A DNA stretch of 64,000 nucleotides from DATAPE01 sp034667525 (GTDB lineage Bacteria; Actinomycetota; CADDZG01; WHSQ01): contig JAXDJO010000036.1 in assembly GCA_034667525.1 (NCBI GenBank), forward strand, positions 82,523-146,522. The letters are read 5' to 3'. Under the pieces are notes generated by a model. That model did not search any database, was not told the origin of the DNA, and saw nothing but the letters and a program-made list of their open reading frames with translations. The first letter of the stretch is position 1. Every line of letters begins with the position of its first letter. Both the position numbers and the translations under genes were made by a program. Positions 49,955 through 59,156 of this stretch are shown piece after piece.

Positions 49955-51955
49955 GAGGAGCTTCTTAAAGCCTTGTTCGTCCAGGGTGGCAACGCCAAGC
50001 TGCAAGGCCTTGTCGTATTTGGTGCCAGGGTTCTCCCCTACTACCACGTAGTCGGTTTTCTTCGAGACGCTGGACGTCACCTTGCCCCCACTGCTCTCGA
50101 TAGCTGCGGTGGCTTCGTCCCTGCTGAATCCGTCGAGGCCCCCCGTGAGAACGAAAGTCTTTCCCAAAAGAGGACCTTCTCTCTTCTTCCTCTCTGTCGA
50201 GGTGGGGGCCACGCCCCCGGCGCGGAGCTTGTCGAGCACCTCGCGGTTGCGAGGCTCGGCGAAGAAAGCGACGATGGACTCGGCGATGATCCGGCCGACG
50301 CCATCGAGCTGTTCAAGATCATCGGCAGACATCGACTGCAATCGCTCCAGAGAGCCCACTTCGGCAGCTATGACTTCTGCGGCCGCATACCCAACGTGCG
50401 GTATGCCAAGTGCGCGCAGCAGGTTGGTCAGGGGCCGGCGGCGCGACCCGTCGATGGCCTTCATCAGATTGCCGATGGACTTGTCACCCCACCCTTCGAG
50501 CTGCGCGAGTTGCTCGGCGGTCAACGTGTAGATGTCGGCGACATCGCGCAGCCAGCCTCGATCGATGAGCGTCATGATCGTTTGGTAGCCCAAACCCTCT
50601 ATGTCCATCCCGCCGCGGCTCGCGAAATGGAAGATGCGCTCTCGTCGTTGCGCGGAGCAATCGTAGATGTTGATGCAGCGCGTCGCGGCTTCGCCCGGGT
50701 TACGAACGAGGTCCGTCCCGCACGACGGACACTTGCGCGGCATCTTCCACGGCTTGAGTTTTGGTGGACGTTTCGTGAGAACGGGACCGACCACCTCGGG
50801 GATGACATCGCCGGCGCGACGCACGATCACCGTGTCGCCCGGCCGCACATCTTTGCGTTTCACCTCGTCTTCGTTGTGAAGTGTGGCCGTCGTGATATTC
50901 ACTCCGCCGACGAAGACGGTCTCGAGGTTCGCGAACGGCGTTACCACACCGGTACGCCCGACCGAGGCAAAGATGTCTTTGAGCAGGGTGGTTCGCTCCT
51001 CCGGGGGAAATTTGTACGCGATGGCCCAGCGGGGCGCCTTTGCCGTCCACCCCAGTTCCTGTTGCTCTCCTATCGAGTCAACCTTCACCACGACGCCGTC
51101 GATCTCGTAGGGGACGTCGTGGCGATGCTCCTGCCAGTGGACGCAGAAGCTGTGCACCTGATCCAGATCCTCGAGACGCTTGTTCTCCGGATTGGTACGG
51201 AGCCCGAATCCGCGGATCGCCTCGAGGCTTTCCCAGTGCGATGAGAAGGATGCTCCTTCCACGTAACCCACGCCGTGACAGATCAAGGACAGGTTCCTCT
51301 GTGCCGTCACGGTGGGATCCTTCTGTCGCAGCGAGCCGGCCGCTGCATTTCGTGGGTTGGAGAAAGGTTTGTGGTCTCCTTCGGTAAGTCTGATGTTTAG
51401 CTTCTCGAAGTCGTCCGTCCGCATATAAACCTCTCCGCGTACCTCCAGGACCTTGGGGAAGTCGCCGCGTAACCTCAACGGGACCGCGCGGACCGTCTTG
51501 AGGTTGCCGGTGATGTCTTCGCCCACCCGTCCGTCGCCTCTCGTGGCCCCCTTCGCCAGCGAGCCGTTCTCGTAGATGAGGTTTACCGCGACCCCGTCCA
51601 TCTTGAGCTCCGCTACCAGAGCTTCGGGTGCGGCGATAGTCCGCTCCACACGCCGGCCCCACGCTTGCAGCTCCTCCAATGAGAAGCAGTTGTCGAGGGA
51701 CAGCATGCGGCTGCGATGCTCGACCGGAGCAAAGAGATCCGAAGGCGGGGCGCCGACGCGTTGGGTCGGAGAGTCGGCGGTAACAAGGTCGGGATACTGC
51801 GTTTCGATAGCGATCAGCTCGCCCATGAGCGCGTCATATTCGGCGTCGGCTATCTCCGGATCGTCCAGAACGTGATACCGGTAGGAATGGAAATCGATCG
51901 CATCCCGTAGCTCGCGGGCACGCGCGGCGGCCTGCTTCTTAGTTGAGGTGGGCAT
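49949..51955 (-). CDS. ligA: NAD-dependent DNA ligase
   Basis: 668 residues. It seals nicks using NAD+. The adenylation motif LKMDGVAVNL holds the active Lys; the Cys4 zinc finger is CPSCG with CINIYDC; helix-hairpin-helix repeats follow, and a BRCT domain ends the protein (GKTFVLTGGLDGFSRDEATA). ATG 51955 is chosen because the protein then starts MPTSTKKQAAARARELRDAI as in the family; upstream frame sequence is non-coding and contains the hairpin repeat copy B. Confidence 0.96.
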   Translation of the reverse strand: MPTSTKKQAAARARELRDAIDFHSYRYHVLDDPEIADAEYDALMGELIAIETQYPDLVTADSPTQRVGAPPSDLFAPVEHRSRMLSLDNCFSLEELQAWGRRVERTIAAPEALVAELKMDGVAVNLIYENGSLAKGATRGDGRVGEDITGNLKTVRAVPLRLRGDFPKVLEVRGEVYMRTDDFEKLNIRLTEGDHKPFSNPRNAAAGSLRQKDPTVTAQRNLSLICHGVGYVEGASFSSHWESLEAIRGFGLRTNPENKRLEDLDQVHSFCVHWQEHRHDVPYEIDGVVVKVDSIGEQQELGWTAKAPRWAIAYKFPPEERTTLLKDIFASVGRTGVVTPFANLETVFVGGVNITTATLHNEDEVKRKDVRPGDTVIVRRAGDVIPEVVGPVLTKRPPKLKPWKMPRKCPSCGTDLVRNPGEAATRCINIYDCSAQRRERIFHFASRGGMDIEGLGYQTIMTLIDRGWLRDVADIYTLTAEQLAQLEGWGDKSIGNLMKAIDGSRRRPLTNLLRALGIPHVGYAAAEVIAAEVGSLERLQSMSADDLEQLDGVGRIIAESIVAFFAEPRNREVLDKLRAGGVAPTSTERKKREGPLLGKTFVLTGGLDGFSRDEATAAIESSGGKVTSSVSKKTDYVVVGENPGTKYDKALQLGVATLDEQGFKKLLA

Positions 51956-52000
51956 CGCTCTTATCTTGCCAAACGATGGTGACGGGTCGCGCCGGAGCTC

Positions 52001-52049
52001 TTTTTGAGGTCGCGAAGCCACGCTATGCGTGGCGGAGCTCGCTAAAAAA
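52001..52049. repeat. Palindromic hairpin element, copy B (REP-like)
   Basis: GCCACGC (52017-52023) and GCGTGGC (52027-52033) around TAT, flanked by TTTTTGAGGTCGCGA and GAGCTCGCTAAAAAA. The same element as at 2975-3020. It covers the stop codon of the methyltransferase gene. Confidence 0.65.
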
Positions 52050-52797
52050 TAGGTTTGGTGGCCAAGAGCATGATGCGGCGGCGAGTGAAGAGGTAGTCGT
52101 CCCCGTCGGGTTCGAACTGCATACCGGTCTCCTCGCCCCGGGACTCGATGAAGGTTCTCACCGCCTCGATCCGGTCCTGGGGGAACTCGCCGGGCCACAT
52201 CCATTGAGAGAACCGGCTCTCGCCCTCGACGATGCGTTCGTCGGCGATTTCGAGCCCCGCAGCTTGCGCCAGGACCCTGAACGCGGATGGGGGCCGGGAG
52301 GACACGTGGGACGGATCGCGGACAGTCTCGAGCTCGGTCATCGCCACAGCCTCCTCGAACCGCTCCGGGGCCACCTGGTCGACGACCAGGACCGCCCCTC
52401 CGGGAACGGCGACGCGGCGCATCTCGTTCAGGATCGCCAGAGGTTCGAAAACGTGATGGAACATCTGCGCGCTCGCGACGAGGTCTACCGATGAAGACCG
52501 CAGCGGGAGGCGGACGCCGTCCCCGACTGCAGGGATGATTCCGGGGTGGTCCCGGCGAGCCTGCTCCAGCATCGCCGGGGTGAGATCGACCGCGATCAGC
52601 GCCGAGGCTATCTCCCGAAACAGGCTGAGGAAATGCCCGGTACCGGCCCCCACCTCCGCCACCACCGCACCCTGCGACACCCGGGAGAAGGCGACGGCAC
52701 CGAGCTCATCGAAGCGTCCCCTTGTCCGTTCGGCAAAACCGGCGGCCGCGCGCGTGAACTCCTCGACCACGCCGGCAGAGGGGTCGCGCTCAAGCAA
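52042..52797 (-). CDS. Class I SAM-dependent methyltransferase (UbiE/MenG-like)
   Basis: 251 residues from TTG 52797. SAM-binding motif VAEVGAGTGHFLSLF, acidic ribose-binding IAVDLTPAM, and post-motif FHHVFEPLAILNEMRRV typical of Methyltransf_11. The acceptor is unknown. The C-terminal codons and stop lie inside the hairpin repeat, so that element reached into this gene. Upstream is mnmA on the same strand, 43 nt away. Confidence 0.86.
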   Translation of the reverse strand: MLERDPSAGVVEEFTRAAAGFAERTRGRFDELGAVAFSRVSQGAVVAEVGAGTGHFLSLFREIASALIAVDLTPAMLEQARRDHPGIIPAVGDGVRLPLRSSSVDLVASAQMFHHVFEPLAILNEMRRVAVPGGAVLVVDQVAPERFEEAVAMTELETVRDPSHVSSRPPSAFRVLAQAAGLEIADERIVEGESRFSQWMWPGEFPQDRIEAVRTFIESRGEETGMQFEPDGDDYLFTRRRIMLLATKPIF

Positions 52798-52840
52798 CGG
52801 AGATCGCCGTCCGGGTTTCGAGATCCACCGCGGTGCGTCG

Positions 52841-53938
52841 CTAGGCGACGGCGGCCGCTGCTGCCGTGGCGCTGATGATGCCGCCGCCGATCAGCTCTTC
52901 GGGGGCCGAGGCCTCGTACAGGGCGGCCGACTGTCCGGGGGCCACGGCCTCGACGGGATCGTTGTAGATCAACTGCGCGAGGCCGGGCCCGCGCGGGTGA
53001 AACGATGCCGCCGCCGCCTCTCCGTGGGCCCGGTGCTGGACCAGAACCCTGCTGCCGGATCCCGGGGTTTCGCCGATGAAGCTGACCTCCTCGAGGGACA
53101 GCTCGGACACCGCCAGGTGATCGCGCGAGCCCACAACGACGACGTTGGCATCCGCGTCAAGACCCGTGACGTACACCGGCACCCCCAGGGAGATGCCCAA
53201 ACCTTTGCGCTGGCCGACCGTGTAGCGGCCGATCCCCCGATGCTCGCCGAGCAATCTGCCGTCCTGGTCGACTATCGGTCCGGGGCGAGTTGCCGCGGCC
53301 ATGTGATCGTCCACGTAAGCGTCGAAGTCACCCGACTTCACGAAGCAGATCTCCTGAGAATCGGGTTTGGCAGCGGTGCGGAGACCGAGCTCGCGGGCGA
53401 TGCGTCTTGTCTCCGCCTTGTCGTGCTCGCCGACGGGAAACGCAGTTCGAGCAAGCTGATGCTGGCTCATCATCCACAGGACGTACGACTGATCCTTGCG
53501 AACATCGTGGCCGCGTAGCATCCGGAAAAGTCCCTCTCGATGTTCGACTCGCGCGTAGTGGCCCGTTGCGAGGATGTCGGCGCCAAGCGCCATGGCGCGG
53601 TCGAACAAAGCATCGAACTTGATCCATTGATTGCAACGCACACATGGATTGGGTGTCCTGCCGGATGCGTAACTCTGATGAAAGTCCTTGATGACTGTCT
53701 CTTCAAAGCGCTCGGCCAAGTTCAGCACGTAGAAGGGGATCCCCAAGGTGTCGGCCACCCGGCGAGCGTCTTCCGCTGCACCCACGTTGCAACACCCTGA
53801 GTCGGTGTTGGCAGCCTCTCCTTTCCACAACTTGAGCATGATCCCCGTCACTTCATAGCCCGCCTCCACGAGGGTTGCCGCCGCAACCGACGAGTCCACG
53901 CCGCCCGACATCGCCACCACGGCTTTGCGCGCGCTCAT
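52841..53938 (-). CDS. mnmA: tRNA 2-thiouridine(34) synthase
   Basis: 365 residues. PP-loop SGGVDSS binds ATP; catalytic cysteines are in TPNPCVRCN and DSQEICFVKSGD. It thiolates U34 of tRNA-Glu, -Gln and -Lys with sulfur from a cysteine desulfurase. ATG 53938 overlaps the desulfurase stop (ATGA). The C terminus is Ala-rich (ISATAAAAAVA), beyond the usual end. The operon arrangement makes the upstream desulfurase its likely sulfur donor. Confidence 0.96.
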   Translation of the reverse strand: MSARKAVVAMSGGVDSSVAAATLVEAGYEVTGIMLKLWKGEAANTDSGCCNVGAAEDARRVADTLGIPFYVLNLAERFEETVIKDFHQSYASGRTPNPCVRCNQWIKFDALFDRAMALGADILATGHYARVEHREGLFRMLRGHDVRKDQSYVLWMMSQHQLARTAFPVGEHDKAETRRIARELGLRTAAKPDSQEICFVKSGDFDAYVDDHMAAATRPGPIVDQDGRLLGEHRGIGRYTVGQRKGLGISLGVPVYVTGLDADANVVVVGSRDHLAVSELSLEEVSFIGETPGSGSRVLVQHRAHGEAAAASFHPRGPGLAQLIYNDPVEAVAPGQSAALYEASAPEELIGGGIISATAAAAAVA

Positions 53939-55083
53939 GCCGCAACCCTGCGAGCCTGCGCCACGACATCTGGCAGGACGGCGAGAACCGCTTCGACGTC
54001 TTCGTCGGTCGACGCCCGGCCAAGCGAGAATCGCAGGCTTCCCCTGGCGAGAGCCTTTGCCACGCCGATCGCCAAGAGGACGTGGGACGGATCCATCGCC
54101 CCGGAGGCACAGGCGCTGCCCGACGAGCAGGCGATGCCGGCCTGGTCCAGAAGCAAGAGCATGATTTGGCCCTCGGCATGGGGGATGCATACGTTGAGAT
54201 TCCCAGCGACACGCCGCTCTAGATCCCCGTTGACGACCACGTCCGGAATCGAGTCCTTGATCCCTTCGAGCAGCCGGGCCCGCATGGTGCGTAGACGATC
54301 CTGTTTCTCATCGACCTCTTTGGCTGCGATCTCGGCGGCCACACCGAACCCCGCGATCCCGGGAACGTTGAGCGTCCCGGATCGCAATCCCCGTTCTTGG
54401 CCTCCACCGTGCGTGACGGACTCGAGGGCAACACCGGAGCGAACGAAGAGCGCTCCCACGCCCTTCGGTCCCCCCACCTTGTGAGCCGCGAACGCGGCGA
54501 GGTCCACTCCCCACGCGTGCAGGTTCACAGGAATGTTGCCCAGCGCTTGCACCGCATCGGTGTGAACGAGAGAGTTGGGATTGGCCTGCTTCACCGCCTG
54601 CACGATTTCAGCGATGGGTTGGATCGTGCCGATCTCGTTGTTGACGGTCATCACAGAAACGAGGACCGTCGCCTTGCCGGTGGCACCAGCGATCTCGCCG
54701 GGATCGACCACTCCACTCGATCCCACCTGGATCGTGGTGACATCGAAACCCTGGGACCCCAGCCATTCGAGGGGGCCGAGAACGCCATGATGCTCGAATG
54801 CGGTGGTGACGATGTGATTGCCGTTGCCGCGCAACTTGTAAGCGGACCCCTTCAAAGCCAGGTTGTCGGCGTCCGTACCGCCGCCGGTGAACACGATCTC
54901 CGCCGGATGAGCGTCGACGGCGTTGGCGATCCGGTCGCGGGCATCTTCGACTCCCTGCTTGGCTCGTCGTCCGGCCGCATGCACCGACGAGGGGTTACCG
55001 AAATCGTCCTCCAGGAAGGGCAGCATCGCGTCCTTCACCTCGGGCAGAACCGGCGTCGTGGCGGCGTGATCGAGATAGTGCAT
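53935..55083 (-). CDS. Cysteine desulfurase (NifS/IscS family)
   Basis: 382 residues. PLP Lys is in FAAHKVGGPKG, and the persulfide Cys is in CSSGSACASG. It takes sulfur from cysteine for transfer. As it is coupled to mnmA, tRNA thiolation is its probable job, though it may also serve Fe-S assembly (no iscU or suf gene is near; a NifU-like scaffold protein is at 61.8 kb). TATCCT lies 6 nt before ATG 55083, suggesting a leaderless message for the pair. Confidence 0.95.
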   Translation of the reverse strand: MHYLDHAATTPVLPEVKDAMLPFLEDDFGNPSSVHAAGRRAKQGVEDARDRIANAVDAHPAEIVFTGGGTDADNLALKGSAYKLRGNGNHIVTTAFEHHGVLGPLEWLGSQGFDVTTIQVGSSGVVDPGEIAGATGKATVLVSVMTVNNEIGTIQPIAEIVQAVKQANPNSLVHTDAVQALGNIPVNLHAWGVDLAAFAAHKVGGPKGVGALFVRSGVALESVTHGGGQERGLRSGTLNVPGIAGFGVAAEIAAKEVDEKQDRLRTMRARLLEGIKDSIPDVVVNGDLERRVAGNLNVCIPHAEGQIMLLLLDQAGIACSSGSACASGAMDPSHVLLAIGVAKALARGSLRFSLGRASTDEDVEAVLAVLPDVVAQARRVAA

Positions 55084-55089
55084 GGCCCC

Positions 55090-55095
55090 AGGATA
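55090..55095 (-). promoter_or_regulatory. -10-like element of the cysteine desulfurase-mnmA operon
   Basis: TATCCT on the minus strand, 6 nt before ATG 55083. Confidence 0.45.
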
Positions 55096-55118
55096 GGCGG
55101 TGAGGCCGTGTGGGAGCG

Positions 55119-55505
55119 TTACTCGTTGGGCGCATCACCTTCGGGATCCGTCAACCTGCGTTCCAGGTCTTCGATCTCACTTTCGAAGGAGGTGGCCTCG
55201 AATGCTCCTTCTCTGCTTCGCTTCTCGAAGTCCTTCATCCGCCTCGGGTAGCCAATGACCTCCGCGTCGTACATGGGGATCGACTTCGACTTACAGAACG
55301 CGGCCGCGTCCCGCACATCGCGCACCGCTGCACGCACGTGATCGCCATCGCGGTCGACCAGCAGCAAGGTCGTAGGACTCGTGGCGGTCCGGGGCTCGAC
55401 GTACCCTTCGACTCCGTGGTGCTCGCTTGCGAACGATTCGAGGGCACCGAGATCGGACTTGCCGCGTTTCGAGAAAAGCCGCCGGAGCCTGTCACCTTTC
55501 GACAT
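55119..55505 (-). CDS. Hypothetical protein, 128 aa
   Basis: Family not recognised. Basic N terminus (MSKGDRLRRLFSKRGK), a central alpha/beta segment (TTLLLVDRDGDHVRAAVRD, AAAFCKSKSIPMYDAEVIGYP), and an acidic helical tail. Soluble, one Cys. It lies 6 nt after the etfA stop and is probably its last cotranscribed gene. It has no visible motif that gives a function. Confidence 0.65.
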   Translation of the reverse strand: MSKGDRLRRLFSKRGKSDLGALESFASEHHGVEGYVEPRTATSPTTLLLVDRDGDHVRAAVRDVRDAAAFCKSKSIPMYDAEVIGYPRRMKDFEKRSREGAFEATSFESEIEDLERRLTDPEGDAPNE

Positions 55506-55511
55506 CGGGGC

Positions 55512-56471
55512 CTAGCCCTTGCGAGCTTTGATCTCCTCGGTCACCTGCGGGAGGATTTTCAAGGCGTCGCCCACGATGCCCAGATCCGCTATCTGAAAGA
55601 TGGGGGCATCCTCGTCTTTGTTTATGGCGACGATTCTCTTGGCTCCCTTCATGCCCACGATGTGCTGAGTGGCGCCGCTGATCCCAACGGCGATGTAGAC
55701 ACCGGGCTTGACGGTCTTACCGGTCTGCCCGATCTGCATGGAGTAAGGGACCCATCCCGCGTCCACGACGGCACGGGTCGCTCCTACTGCGGCATTGCCG
55801 ATGGCTGAAGCGAGTTCGTCCAGCAGCTTGAAGTTCTCGGCATCCTGGAGACCTCGCCCGCCCGCGATGATCACAGGGGCATCTTCGAGCTTGGGCCCGC
55901 TCGCTTCCTCTTCGTGACGCTCCACCCGTTTCGCCTTCTTGGCATCGTCGGAGATCTGAACGTCCATGGGAACGATCTGAGCCTGACCGCCGCTCGGTTC
56001 CGGAACGAAGGACTTAGGCCTCACCAGAAGCAGCTTGGGAGAGCCCTCCAACTCCACATCTACGAGCGTTGCGCCGCCGAAGACAGCGGTACGCGCCCGG
56101 TCGGGAGAAAGGATGTCGGTAACGTTGCTCATTAGAGTCGAACCCGTCTTGGCCGACAGCCGCCCGGCGATGTCCCGGGAGTCGTAGGTCATCGAGAACA
56201 GGATCAGATCGGGGGAACGTTGCCGTGAGAGTTGGTGCAGCGCTTCGGCCGCCGGCTGCGCGACGTAATCCGTGTAAACAGAGTCGTCACTCGCGTGGAC
56301 CGCGCTCGCCCCGTACTCGCCGAGCTGGGCGGCGGCTTCCGTCGCCCCCGGCCCCAGAGCCACGGCTTCCACCTCGCCTCCCAAAGATCGTGCTTTGGTC
56401 AGGAGCTCAAGGGCGCCGGCTTCCACCTTGCCATCCGGGCTAACCTCCGCGAACACCCAGGTCTTTGTCAT
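55512..56471 (-). CDS. etfA: Electron transfer flavoprotein, alpha subunit
   Basis: 319 residues. It carries FAD and passes electrons from acyl-CoA dehydrogenases to ETF-quinone oxidoreductase. The C-terminal FAD domain is intact: GRGLQDAENF, ATRAVVDAGWVPYSMQIGQTGKTV and GISGATQHIVGMK. Encoded 43 nt after etfB. Beta-oxidation genes (thiolase, enoyl-CoA hydratase, SDR) in the window fit this role; no acyl-CoA dehydrogenase is seen here. Confidence 0.96.
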   Translation of the reverse strand: MTKTWVFAEVSPDGKVEAGALELLTKARSLGGEVEAVALGPGATEAAAQLGEYGASAVHASDDSVYTDYVAQPAAEALHQLSRQRSPDLILFSMTYDSRDIAGRLSAKTGSTLMSNVTDILSPDRARTAVFGGATLVDVELEGSPKLLLVRPKSFVPEPSGGQAQIVPMDVQISDDAKKAKRVERHEEEASGPKLEDAPVIIAGGRGLQDAENFKLLDELASAIGNAAVGATRAVVDAGWVPYSMQIGQTGKTVKPGVYIAVGISGATQHIVGMKGAKRIVAINKDEDAPIFQIADLGIVGDALKILPQVTEEIKARKG

Positions 56472-56514
56472 CAGGCATCCGCTCGAACGAACAAATCCGG
56501 CCGTGGGCAGGTCA

Positions 56515-57279
56515 TCAGATGACCTTCGCGTCTACGAGAAATTCGCTGATGCGCTGCGCCCCGCTGCCGTCATCCTGGATCACTTCGCCCGCTTTCCGCT
56601 GGTCGGCGGGAGCCAGCTCGATCACCTGCTGCTTGCGCGCGACATCGTCACTGCCAATCCCCAAGTCCGCCAGAGAAAGTTGCTCGAGCGGCTTCTTCTT
56701 CGCAGACATGATTCCTTTGAACGACGCGTAGCGCGGCTCGTTCACTCCAGCAGTGACTGTGATCACGGCAGGGAAGGGGCACTCCACCACGTGGTAACCC
56801 TCGGCCGTCTGTCGTTGAACCCGTATCCCATCGGCGGCCGGCTCCAGATGCTTGGCAAAGGTGACCTGGGGCACTCCAAGGAACTCCGCGAGCGTCGAGG
56901 GCATCGTGCCCGTATAGCCGTCGGTGGATTCGACCCCCGCGATCACCAGATCGAAGGGATGGCGCGCGATCGCAGCCGCCAACACCCTGGCGGTGACCAA
57001 AGCATCGGCCTCCTGCAGTGCCTCATCCGAGACCAGAACGCCCTTGTCCGCCCCCATGGACAGTCCCTTCCTGACAGCTTCGATGGCGGCGGCCGGGCCC
57101 ATGGAGACGAGCGTCACCTCTCCCCCGTGCGTCTCTTTCAGCTGAAGACCGGCCTCGACACCGAACTCGTCTCCGGGATCCAGCACCCCTTGTACGCCCT
57201 CACGCTTCAGCCGGTGACCGTCCATCTGAGGAGGGAGGTTGGGATCCGGGATGTGCTTCACGCAGACCACGATGTTCAA
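56515..57279 (-). CDS. etfB: Electron transfer flavoprotein, beta subunit
   Basis: 254 residues from TTG 57279; the only start that gives the family's opening MNIVVCVKHIPDP. GGGAGG lies about 9 nt upstream. AMP/FAD-interface segments DLVIAGVESTDGYTG and the recognition loop PSTLAEFLGVP are present. Partner of etfA. The 220 nt upstream hold inverted repeats but no gene. Confidence 0.95.
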   Translation of the reverse strand: MNIVVCVKHIPDPNLPPQMDGHRLKREGVQGVLDPGDEFGVEAGLQLKETHGGEVTLVSMGPAAAIEAVRKGLSMGADKGVLVSDEALQEADALVTARVLAAAIARHPFDLVIAGVESTDGYTGTMPSTLAEFLGVPQVTFAKHLEPAADGIRVQRQTAEGYHVVECPFPAVITVTAGVNEPRYASFKGIMSAKKKPLEQLSLADLGIGSDDVARKQQVIELAPADQRKAGEVIQDDGSGAQRISEFLVDAKVI

Positions 57280-57402
57280 AGGATCCCTCCCTGGAGGCGG
57301 CAGCGCCTGCGGAACGCAAACGGAAAACGCAGGATATCAGCGGGCCGTCCCCAGCCCCGACGCGGGTGACACGCCTCCGAACCGGGTGCCCCTCTCACAG
57401 CC

Positions 57403-57431
57403 GTTAGCGCCCTCGACGCGCTAACACGTGT
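57403..57431. promoter_or_regulatory. Inverted repeats upstream of etfB
   Basis: GTTAGCG / CGCTAAC (57403-57409, 57419-57425) followed by the palindrome ACACGTGT at 57424-57431. They lie about 125-150 bp upstream of the etfB start; operator role is a guess. Confidence 0.3.
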
Positions 57432-57501
57432 CCGACTGGGTAATGCACGGCTGACGCGGGTAAACAGGCCGCTCCACGCGGAGCGTGCCCGGCCCCGAGA
57501 T

Positions 57502-58284
57502 CTAACGACCCGTGAACGTCGCCTTCCCCGGTCCCTTCTCGACGAAAGACTCCATGCCGGCCTTCTGATCCTCGGACGAGAAGAGCGCGGCGAATGCTTG
57601 GCGCTCGATCAGCAATCCCGCGTCGAGATCGACTTCCAGCCCGCGGTCGATGGCCTGCTTGGCCGCCCTCAGAGCAAGAGGAGGACCGGCGGCATAACGC
57701 TGGGCGAGCTGTTCGGCCACGGCGAAGACCTCGGCGGACGGTACGACTCGATCCACCAGACCGATCCGAAGCGCTTCCTCGGCACCTATCGAGCGACCGG
57801 AGAAGACGAGCTCCTTGGCTTTGCCGGGCCCGATCAGTCGTGGCAGCCTCTGTGTTCCTCCCGCCCCCGGGATGACCCCCAGCAGTATCTCGGGCTGCCC
57901 TATGTGCGAGTCATCGGCGCAGACGCGAAAGTCGCACGCAAGAGCGAGCTCACATCCTCCTCCAAGCGCGTAACCGTTGATAGCGGCGATGGTTACTTTC
58001 GGCAGAACGGCGAGCTCTGTGAAGACGCGTTGGAAGCTTTCGATGTAGCCGAACATGGATAAGGCATCCAGCTGGTGCATCTCCTTGACGTCGGCGCCTG
58101 CGGCAAAGACTTTCTCTCCTCCCCAGATGACCACCGACCGGACGCGTGAGTCTTCCTCTGCCTGGGCAACGGCGGCCCCTATCTCTCGAGAGACCTGAGC
58201 GTTCAGTGCGTTGACAGGGGGGCGGGCGAGGCGAATGGTCGCCACGCCGGTGTCGGAAGACTGAAAGGTCACGAACTCGGCCAC
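57502..58284 (-). CDS. Enoyl-CoA hydratase/isomerase family protein
   Basis: 260 residues from GTG 58284 with GGGAGAG 8 nt upstream. Oxyanion hole residues in FAAGADVKEM and NGYALGGGCELALAC; the catalytic Glu is in GQPEILLGVIPGAGG. It hydrates 2-enoyl-CoA in beta-oxidation. Together with etfAB just downstream it forms a likely fatty-acid oxidation group. Confidence 0.94.
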   Translation of the reverse strand: MAEFVTFQSSDTGVATIRLARPPVNALNAQVSREIGAAVAQAEEDSRVRSVVIWGGEKVFAAGADVKEMHQLDALSMFGYIESFQRVFTELAVLPKVTIAAINGYALGGGCELALACDFRVCADDSHIGQPEILLGVIPGAGGTQRLPRLIGPGKAKELVFSGRSIGAEEALRIGLVDRVVPSAEVFAVAEQLAQRYAAGPPLALRAAKQAIDRGLEVDLDAGLLIERQAFAALFSSEDQKAGMESFVEKGPGKATFTGR

Positions 58285-58320
58285 GATCTCTCCCTCTGTT
58301 TGTTACGGATCGGCCAAGGC

Positions 58321-58326
58321 TACGAT
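58321..58326 (+). promoter_or_regulatory. -10-like element of the CoA-pyrophosphatase-like gene
   Basis: TACGAT, 7 nt before ATG 58334. This favours 58334 over the in-frame ATG at 58325, which lies inside the element. Confidence 0.45.
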
Positions 58327-58333
58327 GAAGGTT

Positions 58334-58963
58334 ATGACCGGTTCTTTCGACCAGCGTCTGCACGACGCTCTCCAGGAACTCGAGCCGGTCCTTTCGAAGG
58401 TTCCCGGCGCCAGAGACGCGGCCGTTCTCATACCGATCGTTGGGGGCCCGTCACCGACGCTTCTTTTCACGGTGCGCACGGACACGGTCTCCAGTCACAA
58501 GGGACAGATCTCCTTTCCAGGCGGGTCGGTCGATCCTCGGGACCTGTCCCTCGAGGCGGCCGCGCTGCGTGAGGCGAACGAGGAACTGGGGATCCCGCCC
58601 GCCGACGTGCGCATCTTGGGCAGGCTCGACAGTGTCCCCACCTTCGTCAGTGGGTACGTCATCCATCCCTTCGTCGGTTGGCTCGAGGAGCTCCCCCAAC
58701 TGGAGCCAAGCAGCGCGGAGGTGGCTTCGGTGATGCAGGTCCCGGTAGGGGATCTGGGCAACGACATCCGGGCGGAGCCGGGCGCGGCCCACCTGGGACG
58801 CAGCTATCCCACCGAGTCATGGATCTGGCGAGACCAAGTCATCTGGGGCGCAACCGCCCGGATCATCCGACTGTTGCTCCAGGTCTTGGCTTCCGCGGGT
58901 CTGGCTACAGCTCCCGAAGGAAGGGAATCGTGGCCCCCCGATCCGGTCCCATCGATACCTTGA
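58334..58963 (+). CDS. NUDIX CoA pyrophosphatase (NudL-like)
   Basis: 209 residues. It carries the extended NudL/CoAse signature LLFTVRTD, SSHKGQISFPGG ahead of the Nudix box REANEEL. The family splits CoA or acyl-CoA to phosphopantetheine and 3',5'-ADP. This fits the acyl-CoA genes around it. Start 58334 is chosen over 58325 because TACGAT lies 7 nt upstream. Confidence 0.9.
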   Translation: MTGSFDQRLHDALQELEPVLSKVPGARDAAVLIPIVGGPSPTLLFTVRTDTVSSHKGQISFPGGSVDPRDLSLEAAALREANEELGIPPADVRILGRLDSVPTFVSGYVIHPFVGWLEELPQLEPSSAEVASVMQVPVGDLGNDIRAEPGAAHLGRSYPTESWIWRDQVIWGATARIIRLLLQVLASAGLATAPEGRESWPPDPVPSIP

Positions 58964-58985
58964 CCGGCCGCCTGCGAACCAGCCA

Positions 58986-59144
58986 GTGATCCTCGTCGCG
59001 GTGAGCTCCACGCCTACTCCACGACTCGTGCAGGCCCCTCCCCCGAGCGGTTTACAGGCGGCGGGGGCCCTTCTGGCAATCGCCTTCGCCGTGGCAGCCG
59101 CGATCCTCGGCTACAGGATCATCAGGGGGGGCCGCGGGCTGTGA
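58986..59144 (+). CDS. Possible small single-pass membrane protein
   Basis: 52 codons from GTG 58986 (or GTG 59001). A Pro-rich start (SSTPTPRLVQAPPPSG) leads to one membrane helix (ALLAIAFAVAAAILGYRII) and a basic end RGGRGL. It lies between the NUDIX gene and the convergent mutase gene. No clear ribosome site. Family unknown; the helix and the clean fit between genes argue that it is real. Confidence 0.45.
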   Translation: MILVAVSSTPTPRLVQAPPPSGLQAAGALLAIAFAVAAAILGYRIIRGGRGL

Positions 59145-59156
59145 GCCCCTAACGGG

